This document shows positions 26,556 through 34,965 of a DNA stretch of 46,591 nt, piece by piece. Each line of letters opens with the position of its first letter. Positions within the stretch are counted from its first letter, which is position 1. A program made the translations under genes and the position numbers. This DNA is from Actinophytocola sp. (GTDB taxonomy: Bacteria > Actinomycetota > Actinomycetes > Mycobacteriales > Pseudonocardiaceae). The stretch lies in contig WHTY01000029.1 of assembly GCA_009377475.1 (NCBI GenBank), positions 1 through 46,591 on the forward strand, in the 5' to 3' direction. The notes beneath the pieces are model-generated. The model searched no databases. It was not told where the DNA came from and saw nothing but the letters and a program-made list of their open reading frames with translations.

Positions 26556-28304
26556 ATGGTCCGCTGTAACCGTCTGATCGCCCTGGTGGTGGCGCTGTTC
26601 GTCGGCGCGGCCACACCCGCGTTCGCGCACGAGGAACGCGAGTCGCAGTTCCCGCCCGGCGACGGCAGCGTCCCGGTGCACCGCAGCATCGACGAGGCAG
26701 CCGACGTCCTCGTGGTGTGCAAACCGGACTCCGCCCAACGCATCCAGCACATCGACAGTCCAAGGCTGCGGTCGTTCAACCGGCAACTGCTCAGCCGGTG
26801 CGAGTTCGCGCACCTCCAGGCTGCGGTGGACGCGGTGGCCGAACAGGGCACCAACATCTACGTCCTTCCGGGTGAGTACCGCGAGGAACCATCGTGGGAT
26901 CCGCCGTGCACCCGCGACTACGACGGCGGCGTCGTGGACTACGAGATGATGACCCGCTGCGGCGAAGTGCTGAATCTGGTCACCATCACCGGTGACGACT
27001 CCGACGATCCCGACATCACCTGCGACAACGCGCGGTGTGACCTGCAGATCGAGGGCACCGGCGACGACGCGGACGACGTCACGTTCACCGGCGGGTTCCG
27101 TGAGAACGGCGACTGGGTCAAGCACAACGGCCTCAAGGCGGACCGGGCGGACGGCTTCTACCTGGCGAACGTGACGTTCGAACTGTTCCGAGAGAACGCC
27201 ATCTACGTGCACGAAACCGACGGCTACACGCTGGACGACGTCGTCGCCAGGAAGAACGACCTCTACGGCATCCTGACGTTCACCTCCGACCACGGCCTCA
27301 TCACCGGCTGCGAGACGTCGTACAACGGCGACTCCGGCGTGTATCCCGGCTCGTCCGCGGACGTGAACTCGCAGGACACGAACACCGGGCCGCTGGAGCG
27401 GTGGTCGGTGGAGATCGTCGGCTGCGACACCCACCACAACGCGCTCGGGTTCTCCGGCACTGCGGGCAACTCGGTGTACTTCCATCACAACGACGTCCAC
27501 CACAACGGCGCTGGCTACGTGACCGACTCGGTGGTCGGCAACCACCCGGGCATGCCGCAGGACCACGCCTGGCTCACCGACAACCAGATCTACTCGAACA
27601 ACGTCAACTACTACCCGAACGTGCAGGACGGCGGCCCGTGCACGGCGGAGCGGCCCGCTGACCGAGGACACCAGGACGGCGTGGTGTGCCCGGCGTTCCC
27701 GGTGCCGGTCGGCACGGGCGTGATGATCGCGGGCGGCAACCACAACTTCGTGACGTCCAACGAGATCTACGACAACTGGCGCAACGGCGTGATGCTGTTC
27801 TGGGCGCCAGCGGCGATCCGGGCCGAGTACGACCCGACGTTGCAGCAGGACAACCCGCATCGCAACGCGTTCACCAAGAACCAGATGGGTTACCAGCCCG
27901 GCGGCGCGGTGCTGCCGAACGGCACCGACTTCTGGTGGGACGACGCGGGCAACGGCAACTGCTGGGACGACAACCTCGCCGCGCCCGGCACGGAGATCAC
28001 CCACAACGCCACCGACCCGCGCGGCCTCCCCGAATGCCCGACCGGCTCGACGTGGCCGATCGGCAACGTCGTGAAGTCGGCGCAGTTGCTGCCGTGCTCG
28101 CAGTACAACCGAGAGTCCAATCCGGACCCGGCGGGCTGCGACTGGATGGACACGCCGCCCCGGCCGGGCTCGGAGTCCGGTGCGGTGAGCACGATGTCGA
28201 TGCCAGCGCAGGTCACCGCCACGAGCGGGATCGGCGTGCTGCTGGCGGCAGCGGCGCTCGGCTTGGTGGCGTGGCGTCGCAGGCGTAGCGGGACGTCGCC
28301 GTGA
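26556..28304 (+). CDS. Secreted parallel beta-helix protein with C-terminal membrane anchor
   Basis: A 582-residue exported protein. Signal peptide LIALVVALFVGAATPAFAHE (about residues 7-26). The middle is a right-handed parallel beta-helix, with a periodic pattern in GLITGCETSYNGDSGVYPGS, EIVGCDTHHNALGFSGTAGN and GGNHNFVTSNEIYDNWRNGV. The C-terminus is GIGVLLAAAALGLVAWRRRR, a transmembrane stretch with positive stop-transfer, and there is no LPxTG motif. Beta-helices of this type often bind or cut polysaccharide; no catalytic set can be assigned. The ATG follows CCAGGAGG, 17 bp after the upstream gene. Many paired cysteines fit an exported fold. Confidence 0.8.
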   Translation: MVRCNRLIALVVALFVGAATPAFAHEERESQFPPGDGSVPVHRSIDEAADVLVVCKPDSAQRIQHIDSPRLRSFNRQLLSRCEFAHLQAAVDAVAEQGTNIYVLPGEYREEPSWDPPCTRDYDGGVVDYEMMTRCGEVLNLVTITGDDSDDPDITCDNARCDLQIEGTGDDADDVTFTGGFRENGDWVKHNGLKADRADGFYLANVTFELFRENAIYVHETDGYTLDDVVARKNDLYGILTFTSDHGLITGCETSYNGDSGVYPGSSADVNSQDTNTGPLERWSVEIVGCDTHHNALGFSGTAGNSVYFHHNDVHHNGAGYVTDSVVGNHPGMPQDHAWLTDNQIYSNNVNYYPNVQDGGPCTAERPADRGHQDGVVCPAFPVPVGTGVMIAGGNHNFVTSNEIYDNWRNGVMLFWAPAAIRAEYDPTLQQDNPHRNAFTKNQMGYQPGGAVLPNGTDFWWDDAGNGNCWDDNLAAPGTEITHNATDPRGLPECPTGSTWPIGNVVKSAQLLPCSQYNRESNPDPAGCDWMDTPPRPGSESGAVSTMSMPAQVTATSGIGVLLAAAALGLVAWRRRRSGTSP

Positions 28305-28906
28305 GGTGGCGTCGCCCGATCTGGCACCGGATCATCCGGCGCAGGGCCAGGTGGCGCAGGCGGGTGGCCACGAGCGGGCTGATGCTCGCGGCGCTCGCCG
28401 GGGCCACCTACGTGGCGCTGCCGTCGCTGGCGCACTTCGCGGGCGGGACGTCACCGACGATGCCGGACGACGCGCACGTGGCGGTGCCGGCGTTCGGTGA
28501 GCGCGGCAGCGACGTGCTGGCCTACGAGCACGGCACGACGTTCACCATGACGTTCCCCCTGGTCAACGACGGCTGGCTGCCCGTGACCGTCCGCGATGTC
28601 CGGCTCTCGGACGAGCCGCGCCCGCTCGCCGGCGTCACGTCCGTGACGTCGGATGGCGCAACGTTGCCGGTGACCGTGCCGGCCGGTGAGACGCGGCGGG
28701 TGGCGCTGACGGTGCGGTTCGACAACTGCCGCTACTACCACGAACGCGAGATGCAGGTGATCTCCGGCGCGGTGGTGGACGGCAGCGTGTTCGGCCGGAA
28801 CCTCCGCACCACCGCTGGCTTCCAGCTCGACCTGGTGGTGTCGAGCCCGATGATCGCCAGTTGCCCCGACCGCACCCTCCGTCGCGACGACGACGTACGG
28901 CGGTAA
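28301..28906 (+). CDS. Small single-pass membrane protein of unknown function
   Basis: A 201-residue protein. A strongly basic N-terminus (RWRRPIWHRIIRRRARWRRR) precedes one transmembrane segment (SGLMLAALAGATYVALPSLA, about residues 25-45). An extracytoplasmic beta-rich domain follows (FTMTFPLVNDGWLPVTVRDV, VTVPAGETRRVALTVRFDNC), resembling an immunoglobulin-like accessory domain. Only two cysteines are seen, at NCRYYHE and ASCPDR. The GTG start overlaps the beta-helix gene stop by four bases, so the two are translationally coupled and probably act together at the envelope. Family not recognised. Confidence 0.65.
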   Translation: MRWRRPIWHRIIRRRARWRRRVATSGLMLAALAGATYVALPSLAHFAGGTSPTMPDDAHVAVPAFGERGSDVLAYEHGTTFTMTFPLVNDGWLPVTVRDVRLSDEPRPLAGVTSVTSDGATLPVTVPAGETRRVALTVRFDNCRYYHEREMQVISGAVVDGSVFGRNLRTTAGFQLDLVVSSPMIASCPDRTLRRDDDVRR

Positions 28907-29006
28907 CACTGTCCGACACTTCAGACACACGAGGACGAATTGCCGTTAGGGTAATGAGCCGTCCGCTCCCCTCGGGGAACCACACGACGCAGAGTGACCG
29001 GAGTTC

Positions 29007-30050
29007 ATGGGGTTCACACGACTTGTCGTCCACGTCGGCACACCGAAGACGGCATCCACCGCCATCCAACGCAGCCTGTTCACCAACCGCACCGCGCTTG
29101 CGAACCAGAGCGTGTACCTGCCCGACACCGGCCGACTGGAGCTCGAACCGCGCGCGATCTGCCACCACCACCTCGCGTGGGAGCTCTACGCGCCGTACCG
29201 GTTCCGGAAGAACCAAGGCGGCTGGGACGCCTTGGCAGAGGAACTGGCGAGCGTCGAGGCGGAGACCGTACTGCTCAGTTCCGAGGAGTTCTACCGAGCG
29301 CTGAAGCCCGGCGCCAGGAAGGAGTTCGAGACGCGGCTTCGGTCGCTGTGTGACGACGTCACCATCGTGGTCTGCGTCCGCGAACAGCTCTCCCTGATCA
29401 ACAGCTTCTACGGGCAGCGCGTCAAGATGCTGGGCATCCAGCCCACCTTCCCCGAATTCGTCGAGCAGACGTTGGCCGACAAGCTGGTCGACTTCGACGC
29501 TCGCTTCTCCCCCTGGTACGACGTCCCCGGCCTCACGCTGCGCGCGGTTCCGTTCGGCGGTGCCGACGCGCCTGAGCCGCTCGTCGGACTACTCCAAGCG
29601 GCGGGCATCAGCACCACGCCCGACCTCGACCTGCACGTCGACCACGTCAACCCATCGCTGGGCCCAGTCGGCATCGAGGCTACCCGCGTGCTGTCCCGTT
29701 ACCTGGCCGGACGGTTTCCGGATTTCAACCATCACAGCCTCGTCGGCCGGAAGCTCCACCGCATCGCGGGGCGTGGCGCGCGTCAGCGGGGTTGGTGCCA
29801 GAACCGGTACTGGGGCTATGACCCCGAGCTTGCTGCGCAGGTAGCCGAGCGGCTCGCGGACGCCAACGACCGCTTCGCCCAGGCGGTATGGGGTCGACCA
29901 TCGCCGCTGGAGTTCGCGTTGGACCGCCCGCGCGCCGTGGCCCGGTTCGAGGACTTGCCGCCGAAGCAGATCGACAAGGTGAGCCGCTTCGTGCTGACGA
30001 TGGCAGACCGCTACCAGGAACTCCTCGCCGAGGAGGCTGCCAACGCATGA
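29007..30050 (+). CDS. Sulfotransferase-like protein
   Basis: A 347-residue cytoplasmic protein. The PAPS 5'-phosphosulfate loop is VVHVGTPKTASTAIQRSLF (P-loop at residues 11-20), followed by VLLSSEEFY and the 3'-phosphate region VTIVVCVREQLSLINSFYGQ (Arg-Glu-Gln in place of the usual Arg-Asp-Pro). This matches bacterial sulfotransferase-like proteins found in polysaccharide clusters. The acceptor is unknown; the glycosyltransferase and second sulfotransferase downstream suggest a glycan or glycolipid. The ATG at 29007 follows a GGAG site. A TGA overlaps a tiny ATG frame of 23 codons (30047-30118) that looks degenerate. Confidence 0.75.
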   Translation: MGFTRLVVHVGTPKTASTAIQRSLFTNRTALANQSVYLPDTGRLELEPRAICHHHLAWELYAPYRFRKNQGGWDALAEELASVEAETVLLSSEEFYRALKPGARKEFETRLRSLCDDVTIVVCVREQLSLINSFYGQRVKMLGIQPTFPEFVEQTLADKLVDFDARFSPWYDVPGLTLRAVPFGGADAPEPLVGLLQAAGISTTPDLDLHVDHVNPSLGPVGIEATRVLSRYLAGRFPDFNHHSLVGRKLHRIAGRGARQRGWCQNRYWGYDPELAAQVAERLADANDRFAQAVWGRPSPLEFALDRPRAVARFEDLPPKQIDKVSRFVLTMADRYQELLAEEAANA

Positions 30051-30688
30051 CCCGAGACATCGCACTCGCGGGCACCGTGCTCGCGCTCCGCGTCGGCACC
30101 GCACGGCCGCAGAGGTAGCCGAGTCCTTCGGGTCCGCGCAGGCCAACCAGGGTCAGGCGCCGCTCCGGCACCGACGTCCTGGCCCCCCTCTCACCTCGTG
30201 CTGAGGCGTTCGCGTTGATCATCACCAAGAATGTCTCGATAGAGATTAGTCCGTATACACACCTTGCTACCACCTACGTGGACTGATAGGACTATTCCGC
30301 AAGTCCGAATTATCGGGAAAGTAGCGTTGCGGGGTGCCGTGTGCCGGGGACAGACAGCATGAACCGAAGGGGGTGGTCACCGTGGCGTCTACCCGCGACG
30401 TTTCGGTGCTGTCGGTTGTGCTGGCGCACAATCCAACTCGCTGACCGCGCCGCGTGACCGTGCGCGTGTGACGCCCCGTCGTGTTGTCACGACAGGTGGC
30501 GGCACGATCGCGCTGATCCGGCGGGAGCAGTGGACTAGTCCATTGTGGCCATCGCGATTCGTCGACGAAGGTCACCACGCGGGACCAGAGTGACCATTGC
30601 GCATCACTCAGTGCAACCGGCATGCCAGCTGTCCATATCAATTGATCTTCACGGGAATTCACTCCCACCCCGCACGAAAGGAGCACCG
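30051..30688. other. 640-bp region without a convincing gene between the two sulfotransferase genes
   Basis: The base composition is lower in GC than the flanks, and only short open frames occur. The best small frame is GTG 30382-30444, 20 codons, preceded by AAGGGGG; it reads MASTRDVSVLSVVLAHNPTR and has no known relative. Repeated GGACTA/TAGTCC motifs occur: ATTAGTCC (30246), GGACTGATAGGACTATTCC (from 30280) and the perfect palindrome TGGACTAGTCCA near 30532. The segment could be a decayed gene, a regulatory region or both. The last ~90 bp presumably drives the next gene. Confidence 0.45.
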
Positions 30689-31384
30689 ATGGGGACATCG
30701 GTCACCGTGGGAACCACGGGGATGGTGCTGAACCCGGTCGACAACCCGGCCGGGCAACGAACGTACGTGACCTTCGGGCTGGAACGCGGCAGGACGAGTC
30801 CGGTAGCGGGCGTGTTGCGCGCCCTCGGGTTGTACCTGGGGGAGATTGACGAGGGCAATAACGAGGACAAGAGCTTTCACAACAAAACGTTGCATCAGAT
30901 GCGCACCACCATCGCCAAGCGCAATGAGGAACACGATGTGTGGGGCTGGAAGTATCCGACCGCGGTGAACTACCTGCCCGCGTTGGTGAAGTCCATCCGC
31001 AACCCATTCTTCGTCGTCGTGTACCGCGACCCGGTCGCGACGGCGATGAGCCGCAGCCAATGGGACGGCGAATTCCTCCGCCGCCCTCCCCGAATGGCAT
31101 TGCACGAGGCGAACGGGCTCTCCAACTCCAATACCAGCTTCGCGCTCGCGACGGGCAGGCCGTGCATGCTGGTCAGCACGGAGAAAGCGGAACGGCACCC
31201 GCACCAACTGATCGATGAGCTCGCCGACTTCTTGTCCGTGCCCCGGCCGAACGACGAGTTGCGGGGGCGGATTCTCGCCTATATCGAGCCTGGGTCGTAC
31301 AAACCATTCGAGGAGTATTTCCCCATGAGCCCCAATGGTTCCGGCGACCACGAGCCGGAGGAGGCAAGGGGGTTCGTGCGTTGA
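30689..31384 (+). CDS. Second sulfotransferase-like protein
   Basis: A 231-residue protein. The N-terminal TYVTFGLERGRTSPVAGVLR corresponds to a divergent P-loop, with Arg-Gly-Arg-Thr-Ser in place of a classical Walker/PAPS loop. The 3'-phosphate motif is clearer: NPFFVVVYRDPVATAMSRSQ. WKYPTAVNYL resembles the acceptor-side region of sulfotransferases. The ATG at 30689 follows GAAAGGAG and is preferred over a longer upstream frame. It ends four bases inside the following glycosyltransferase (TTGA overlap), so the two are coupled. Target unknown; presumably the same glycan. Confidence 0.7.
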   Translation: MGTSVTVGTTGMVLNPVDNPAGQRTYVTFGLERGRTSPVAGVLRALGLYLGEIDEGNNEDKSFHNKTLHQMRTTIAKRNEEHDVWGWKYPTAVNYLPALVKSIRNPFFVVVYRDPVATAMSRSQWDGEFLRRPPRMALHEANGLSNSNTSFALATGRPCMLVSTEKAERHPHQLIDELADFLSVPRPNDELRGRILAYIEPGSYKPFEEYFPMSPNGSGDHEPEEARGFVR

Positions 31385-32994
31385 GAGTCCTCTTTTACAA
31401 CTGGGTGCAGTACGACGACCCGGAACGGCGCGGCGGGGGAATCAGACACTACCAACAGAATCTGATCGACCATTTGTCCCGCGACACCGACCACGACGTC
31501 ACCGTGTTGTCGTCCGGACTCGAACACGACGCCCTCAACCGTCAGATCCGGATCGAGAAAACCGAGAACTCACACCCCGATCGAGTTCGTTCGTTCACGC
31601 TGGTCAACTCGCTCGTTCCCGCGCCAGGCCACCATGCTTTCGGCTCGCCATGGCTGTTCGACGACGACGGAATGCTCACGGTGTGGCACCAGTTCCTCGT
31701 GGAGCACGGCCCCTTCGACGTCATCCAGTTCGACTCACTCGAAGGCATCCCGTTCACGTTCCTGCGCGTCCACGAACAGCTGCCCGATGCCAAGGTTGTC
31801 CTCTACGCGCACAACTACTACATGCTGTGCCCGCAAGTGAACTTGTGGAAGCGCGAACTGACCCACTGCACGGACTTCCGGCAGGGCCGGGACTGCGTCT
31901 CCTGCATTCCCCAACCGGCGAACTCCCGGGAAGTGGTGCGCGCCCACCAACTCTCCCGCGTGCTGCGCACCATCGGGGTCGTACCCGGCACCCGTCGTTA
32001 CCGATACTGTTACCAGCTCTACGGACAGCTGCGACGGGTGAGACGCCTGGTCGGCCGTATCGGGAAAGCCACGCGCAACCTGTTCAAGTCTTCTCGCGCG
32101 ACACCGGCTCGCGCGGCGAGCAACGGCCATGTCAGCTCCGGCAAGCCGGGATCGCCACCCACGCTGCTGTCGCTACGCGACGTGTCGGAAGCACCTACGG
32201 GACGGTCAACGCCACCGGTATTCGTCGAGCGCCGCACTCGCGGGCTCGAACTCATCAACCAAGAGACCGACCTCGTCCTGGCTACCTCGCTGCGCGTCAA
32301 GGAAGTGCTGAGCGACTACGGCGTCAGTGCCGAGAAGATCGCCGTCTCGTACATCGGCACGCGGGCCGCTGAAACTGCCGAACTGGATAACCGCCGCAAG
32401 AAACTGAACGAACCGAGCCAACTCAGCATCGCCTACCTCGGCTACGCGCGCGCGGACAAGGGCTTCCCGTTCCTGCTCGAGGCGCTCGAACGGTGTCCGG
32501 ATGAGATTCGGTCCCGACTGCGGCTGGTCGTCGCGGCCTTGGGCGCCGATTCGATGACGCTGCGCCGACTGGAAACCCTCGCCGACGCCATGGTCGACGT
32601 CGAGTACTGCGCCGGGTATTCCCACGACCAGCTCCCCAAGTTGCTGGAAACCGCCGATGTGGGAGTGGTCCCGGTGCAGTGGGAGGACTGCCTACCGCAG
32701 GTGGCGATCGAAATGGTCGCGAACGGCTTGCCGATCATCACGTCGCACCGCGGCGGCGCCAAGGAGCTGGGTGGCAGCAACTCGTCGTTCGTGTTCACCG
32801 CCAACAGCCAGAGCGAGCTCATCGACATCTGGCGTCGGCTGCTCGAAAGCGAACTCCTGCCGGGGGACTTCTGGGACACGGCGGGCGACCTGGTCACCAT
32901 GAAGAACCACCTTGGTCGCCTCATGCGGCTGTACAGGACGGGAGTAGCGGACGATCGGCATCTGTCGCACAGCGCGACGGCGTCCGGCGAGTAG
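31381..32994 (+). CDS. Family 4 glycosyltransferase
   Basis: A 537-residue GT-B glycosyltransferase. The N-terminal domain starts MRVLFYNWVQYDDPERRGGG and includes VVLYAHNYYMLCPQVNLW and CTDFRQGRDCVSCIPQPA, a Cys-rich insertion seen in some GT4 enzymes. The C-terminal donor domain has LSIAYLGYARADKGFPFLLE, VEYCAGYSHDQLPKLLETAD and DCLPQVAIEMVANGLPIITS, with the conserved Glu motif. A Ser/Pro-rich linker lies at about 235-280. The TTG at 31381 is supported by the four-base overlap with the preceding gene. It would add a nucleotide-sugar residue to a surface or secreted glycan whose sulfation the neighbouring genes could carry out. Confidence 0.85.
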   Translation: MRVLFYNWVQYDDPERRGGGIRHYQQNLIDHLSRDTDHDVTVLSSGLEHDALNRQIRIEKTENSHPDRVRSFTLVNSLVPAPGHHAFGSPWLFDDDGMLTVWHQFLVEHGPFDVIQFDSLEGIPFTFLRVHEQLPDAKVVLYAHNYYMLCPQVNLWKRELTHCTDFRQGRDCVSCIPQPANSREVVRAHQLSRVLRTIGVVPGTRRYRYCYQLYGQLRRVRRLVGRIGKATRNLFKSSRATPARAASNGHVSSGKPGSPPTLLSLRDVSEAPTGRSTPPVFVERRTRGLELINQETDLVLATSLRVKEVLSDYGVSAEKIAVSYIGTRAAETAELDNRRKKLNEPSQLSIAYLGYARADKGFPFLLEALERCPDEIRSRLRLVVAALGADSMTLRRLETLADAMVDVEYCAGYSHDQLPKLLETADVGVVPVQWEDCLPQVAIEMVANGLPIITSHRGGAKELGGSNSSFVFTANSQSELIDIWRRLLESELLPGDFWDTAGDLVTMKNHLGRLMRLYRTGVADDRHLSHSATASGE

Positions 32995-33041
32995 CCCGGC
33001 AACGATCGATCGGCGTCCGCTGTGCCGCGTCCGTGTCCCAC

Positions 33042-33071
33042 GCGGGGATGGCGTCGTAACTCCCCGCCATC
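33042..33071 (+). terminator. Possible hairpin after the glycosyltransferase
   Basis: GCGGGGA (33042-33048) pairs with TCCCCGC (33061-33067), and the overlapping GATGGCG pairs with CGCCATC, giving two alternative nested stems about 50 bp after the glycosyltransferase stop. There is no U-tract. The remaining gap to the protease gene shows nothing else. Confidence 0.3.
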
Positions 33072-33203
33072 GAACGTCGTTAACTCGCTGGCAAGAGTTC
33101 GCGGCTTGCCGGGCGGGAGTTCGACGCCACGCGCGACGGCCTCGGCGCACCACCTACCGGTGGCGTGTCTTCGCCCTTCCCTGCACACCACCGGAGAAGG
33201 CAT

Positions 33204-34073
33204 ATGAAGTTCAAGCGCACGCTGATCGCGTTGGCCACAGTGGTGACGATGGCGTTGGTGGGCGCCGCGCACGCGGGTGGCACCGTGTCGACAGGACCGC
33301 ACGCCCCGTTCGGCGACGCGACCATCAGCGAGCTACGCGCCCCGAAACCCGACTGGTACACCGACGAACTGCACGCGGAGGTCGTCGCGGCGGGTAAGCA
33401 GGGCGAGAGCGTCCCGCTCCCCGACGGCGTCGACTACCCGACGAGCGGACTCGCCTTCACCGGCATCCGGCCAGGGGCCTGGATCATCGCGCCGTCGGGG
33501 TGCACGACGAACTTCGTGTTCGGCAGCAGCGGCAAATACTCGATCGGCACCGCGGGGCACTGCGCCGAGGTCGGTGACGAGGTCACGCTCATCGCCGCGC
33601 CCGGCGTGCTGATGAACATCGGCAAGACGGTCAAGAGCGTCGACAACGGCAACGGCAACGACTTCGCGCTGATCGACATCTACCCGGAGATGCAGCAGTA
33701 CGTGACCCCGTCGATGGCGTATTTCGGCGGCCCGACGGCGACCGGCGACCCGCAGTTCGGCGACCTCGTCGAGCACGCAGGCCACGGCCTCGTCATCGGC
33801 ACCGGCGGCACGCCGCGTGCGGGCGTCGTGGTGTACCGGGGTTCCGGCGAAAGCGGCGGTGACGCGTTCGCCTGGGACGGCGCTGCCGCGCCCGGTGACT
33901 CCGGCTCGGCCGTGCGGGAGGCGACCGGCGAAGCGGCGGGCAACCTGACGCACCTGGTCGTCGGCGGCAAGTACGTTCCTGGCGTCGTCGCGGGGACGTC
34001 GATCGACCGCATGCTCCGCATCGCGGGCAAGCCCCTCGCCACCGCACCGGACCTGCCGGACCCGCTGTACTGA
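33204..34073 (+). CDS. Secreted chymotrypsin-like (S1) serine protease
   Basis: A 289-residue exported protein. Signal peptide LIALATVVTMALVGAAHAGG (about 7-26). The catalytic triad is visible: His119 in SIGTAGHCAEVGDE, Asp153 in GNGNDFALIDI and Ser233 in AAPGDSGSAV. Cys100 and Cys120 are positioned for the His-loop disulfide. A segment of ~70 residues between signal and catalytic domain may act as a short propeptide. The ATG at 33204 follows GGAGAAGG. Substrate unknown. The stop codon TGA opens a degenerate copy of the 21-bp repeat family. Confidence 0.85.
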   Translation: MKFKRTLIALATVVTMALVGAAHAGGTVSTGPHAPFGDATISELRAPKPDWYTDELHAEVVAAGKQGESVPLPDGVDYPTSGLAFTGIRPGAWIIAPSGCTTNFVFGSSGKYSIGTAGHCAEVGDEVTLIAAPGVLMNIGKTVKSVDNGNGNDFALIDIYPEMQQYVTPSMAYFGGPTATGDPQFGDLVEHAGHGLVIGTGGTPRAGVVVYRGSGESGGDAFAWDGAAAPGDSGSAVREATGEAAGNLTHLVVGGKYVPGVVAGTSIDRMLRIAGKPLATAPDLPDPLY

Positions 34074-34110
34074 GCGCGGAACACGACGTCACGAACGCGG
34101 GACACGGCGC
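34071..34110. repeat. Two degenerate units of the 21-bp repeat family
   Basis: Starting at the protease stop codon, TGAGCGCGGAACACGACG and then ACGAACGCGGGACACGGCG match the minus-strand form (GTGAGCGGGGGACACG) of the units at 23761-23865, with a period of about 21 bp. Both arrays directly follow a stop codon. Relationship inferred by eye. Confidence 0.5.
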
Positions 34111-34121
34111 ACGTGCGGCGG

Positions 34122-34907
34122 CTACAACCCCGCGAAGAGGTCGTCGCCGGGCTCGTCGCCGGGTCCGATGAACCACTCCGTCCCGAACATCAGGCGGAAC
34201 GCGTCGGCCGGCATGCTCAGGAAGAACGACTGCTCGCTGATCTGGCTCGCGTGCGCCCGCATCGCGGCGCGCTTCACGTCAAGGTAATCCGTGACGTCCA
34301 CACCAGTAGTGATCACGGACTCCGGCTTGCCGAAGTCGGCTTCCGACTCGATGTCCGGCAGTTCGATGCCTGCGGCCGTCGCCTGCTCGGCGAACGCGGA
34401 CATCGTGCGCATCGCCTGGTCGCGGTTGATCGTGCCCTCGTACACCTTCGGCGTCCCGGCGAGCTCGGCGGCACGCCAGCCGACCCGGTGCACCTGGATG
34501 TGGTCCGGGTGGCCGTAGCCGCCGTTGTCGTCGTAGATGGTGAGCACGTCGGCGCGCTCTTCCCGCAGGATGTCGGCGAGTTTGGCCGCCGCCTCCTCGA
34601 CAGACGTCGTCCAGAACGAGCCGGGCGCGTCGTTGCTCGGCTCGCCCATCATGCCGGAGTCGTTGTAGCCGAGGAACTCCACGCGATGCGCGCCGAGGAT
34701 GTCCGCTGCGGCATGGGTCTCGGCGACCCGCCGCTGCCAGAGCTGCTCCCCCTCGGCGAGTAACCCGTCCGGCACCTCGCCTTCCTCTCCCCTCGTCGCG
34801 ACGACGAGCACGACGCGATGGCCGTCCTCGTACGCCTTGCGCATGACGCCGCCGCAGGTGATGCACTCGTCGTCCGGGTGGGCATGAAACGTCACCAAAG
34901 TAGCCAC
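34122..34907 (-). CDS. PIG-L family deacetylase, Mca-like
   Basis: A 261-residue metal-dependent deacetylase/amidase. The zinc motif is FHAHPDDECITCGGVMRKAY, the second metal region TIYDDNGGYGHPDHIQVHRV. The C-terminal AMRAHASQISEQSFFLSMPA and the ending DDLFAGL closely recall mycothiol S-conjugate amidase (Mca), suggesting action on mycothiol conjugates or a similar GlcN-containing thiol. The GTG at 34907 is chosen because TAGTCT (minus strand, 34920-34915) lies exactly seven bases before it, consistent with a leaderless mRNA; GTG 34931 is the alternative. A second, more distant PIG-L gene is at 38.2 kb. Confidence 0.8.
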   Translation of the reverse strand: MATLVTFHAHPDDECITCGGVMRKAYEDGHRVVLVVATRGEEGEVPDGLLAEGEQLWQRRVAETHAAADILGAHRVEFLGYNDSGMMGEPSNDAPGSFWTTSVEEAAAKLADILREERADVLTIYDDNGGYGHPDHIQVHRVGWRAAELAGTPKVYEGTINRDQAMRTMSAFAEQATAAGIELPDIESEADFGKPESVITTGVDVTDYLDVKRAAMRAHASQISEQSFFLSMPADAFRLMFGTEWFIGPGDEPGDDLFAGL

Positions 34908-34965
34908 GGAAGCGAGACTACCCAGCCCCACCGACAGCGGGCGTGCTCCAGCGTGCGCGGGTGGT

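Noticed and set aside
30047..30118. 23-codon frame overlapping the first sulfotransferase stop by ATGA
   Set aside because: Too short, no recognisable pattern, and the sequence after it is non-coding. The overlap alone is not enough to call a gene.
30468..30593. 41-codon frame from GTG whose start (RRVVTTGGGTIALIRREQW) resembles the opening of asparaginases
   Set aside because: Only the TTGG-GTIA turn is shared, the rest does not match, and the frame stops after 41 codons. Probably coincidence or an unrecoverable remnant.
30267..30698. Minus-strand 143-codon frame with PVALSDAQWSLWSRVV, reminiscent of transposase N-termini
   Set aside because: Only one short motif is similar, the remainder is low-complexity Thr/Arg sequence, and no inverted repeats or second transposase half are present.
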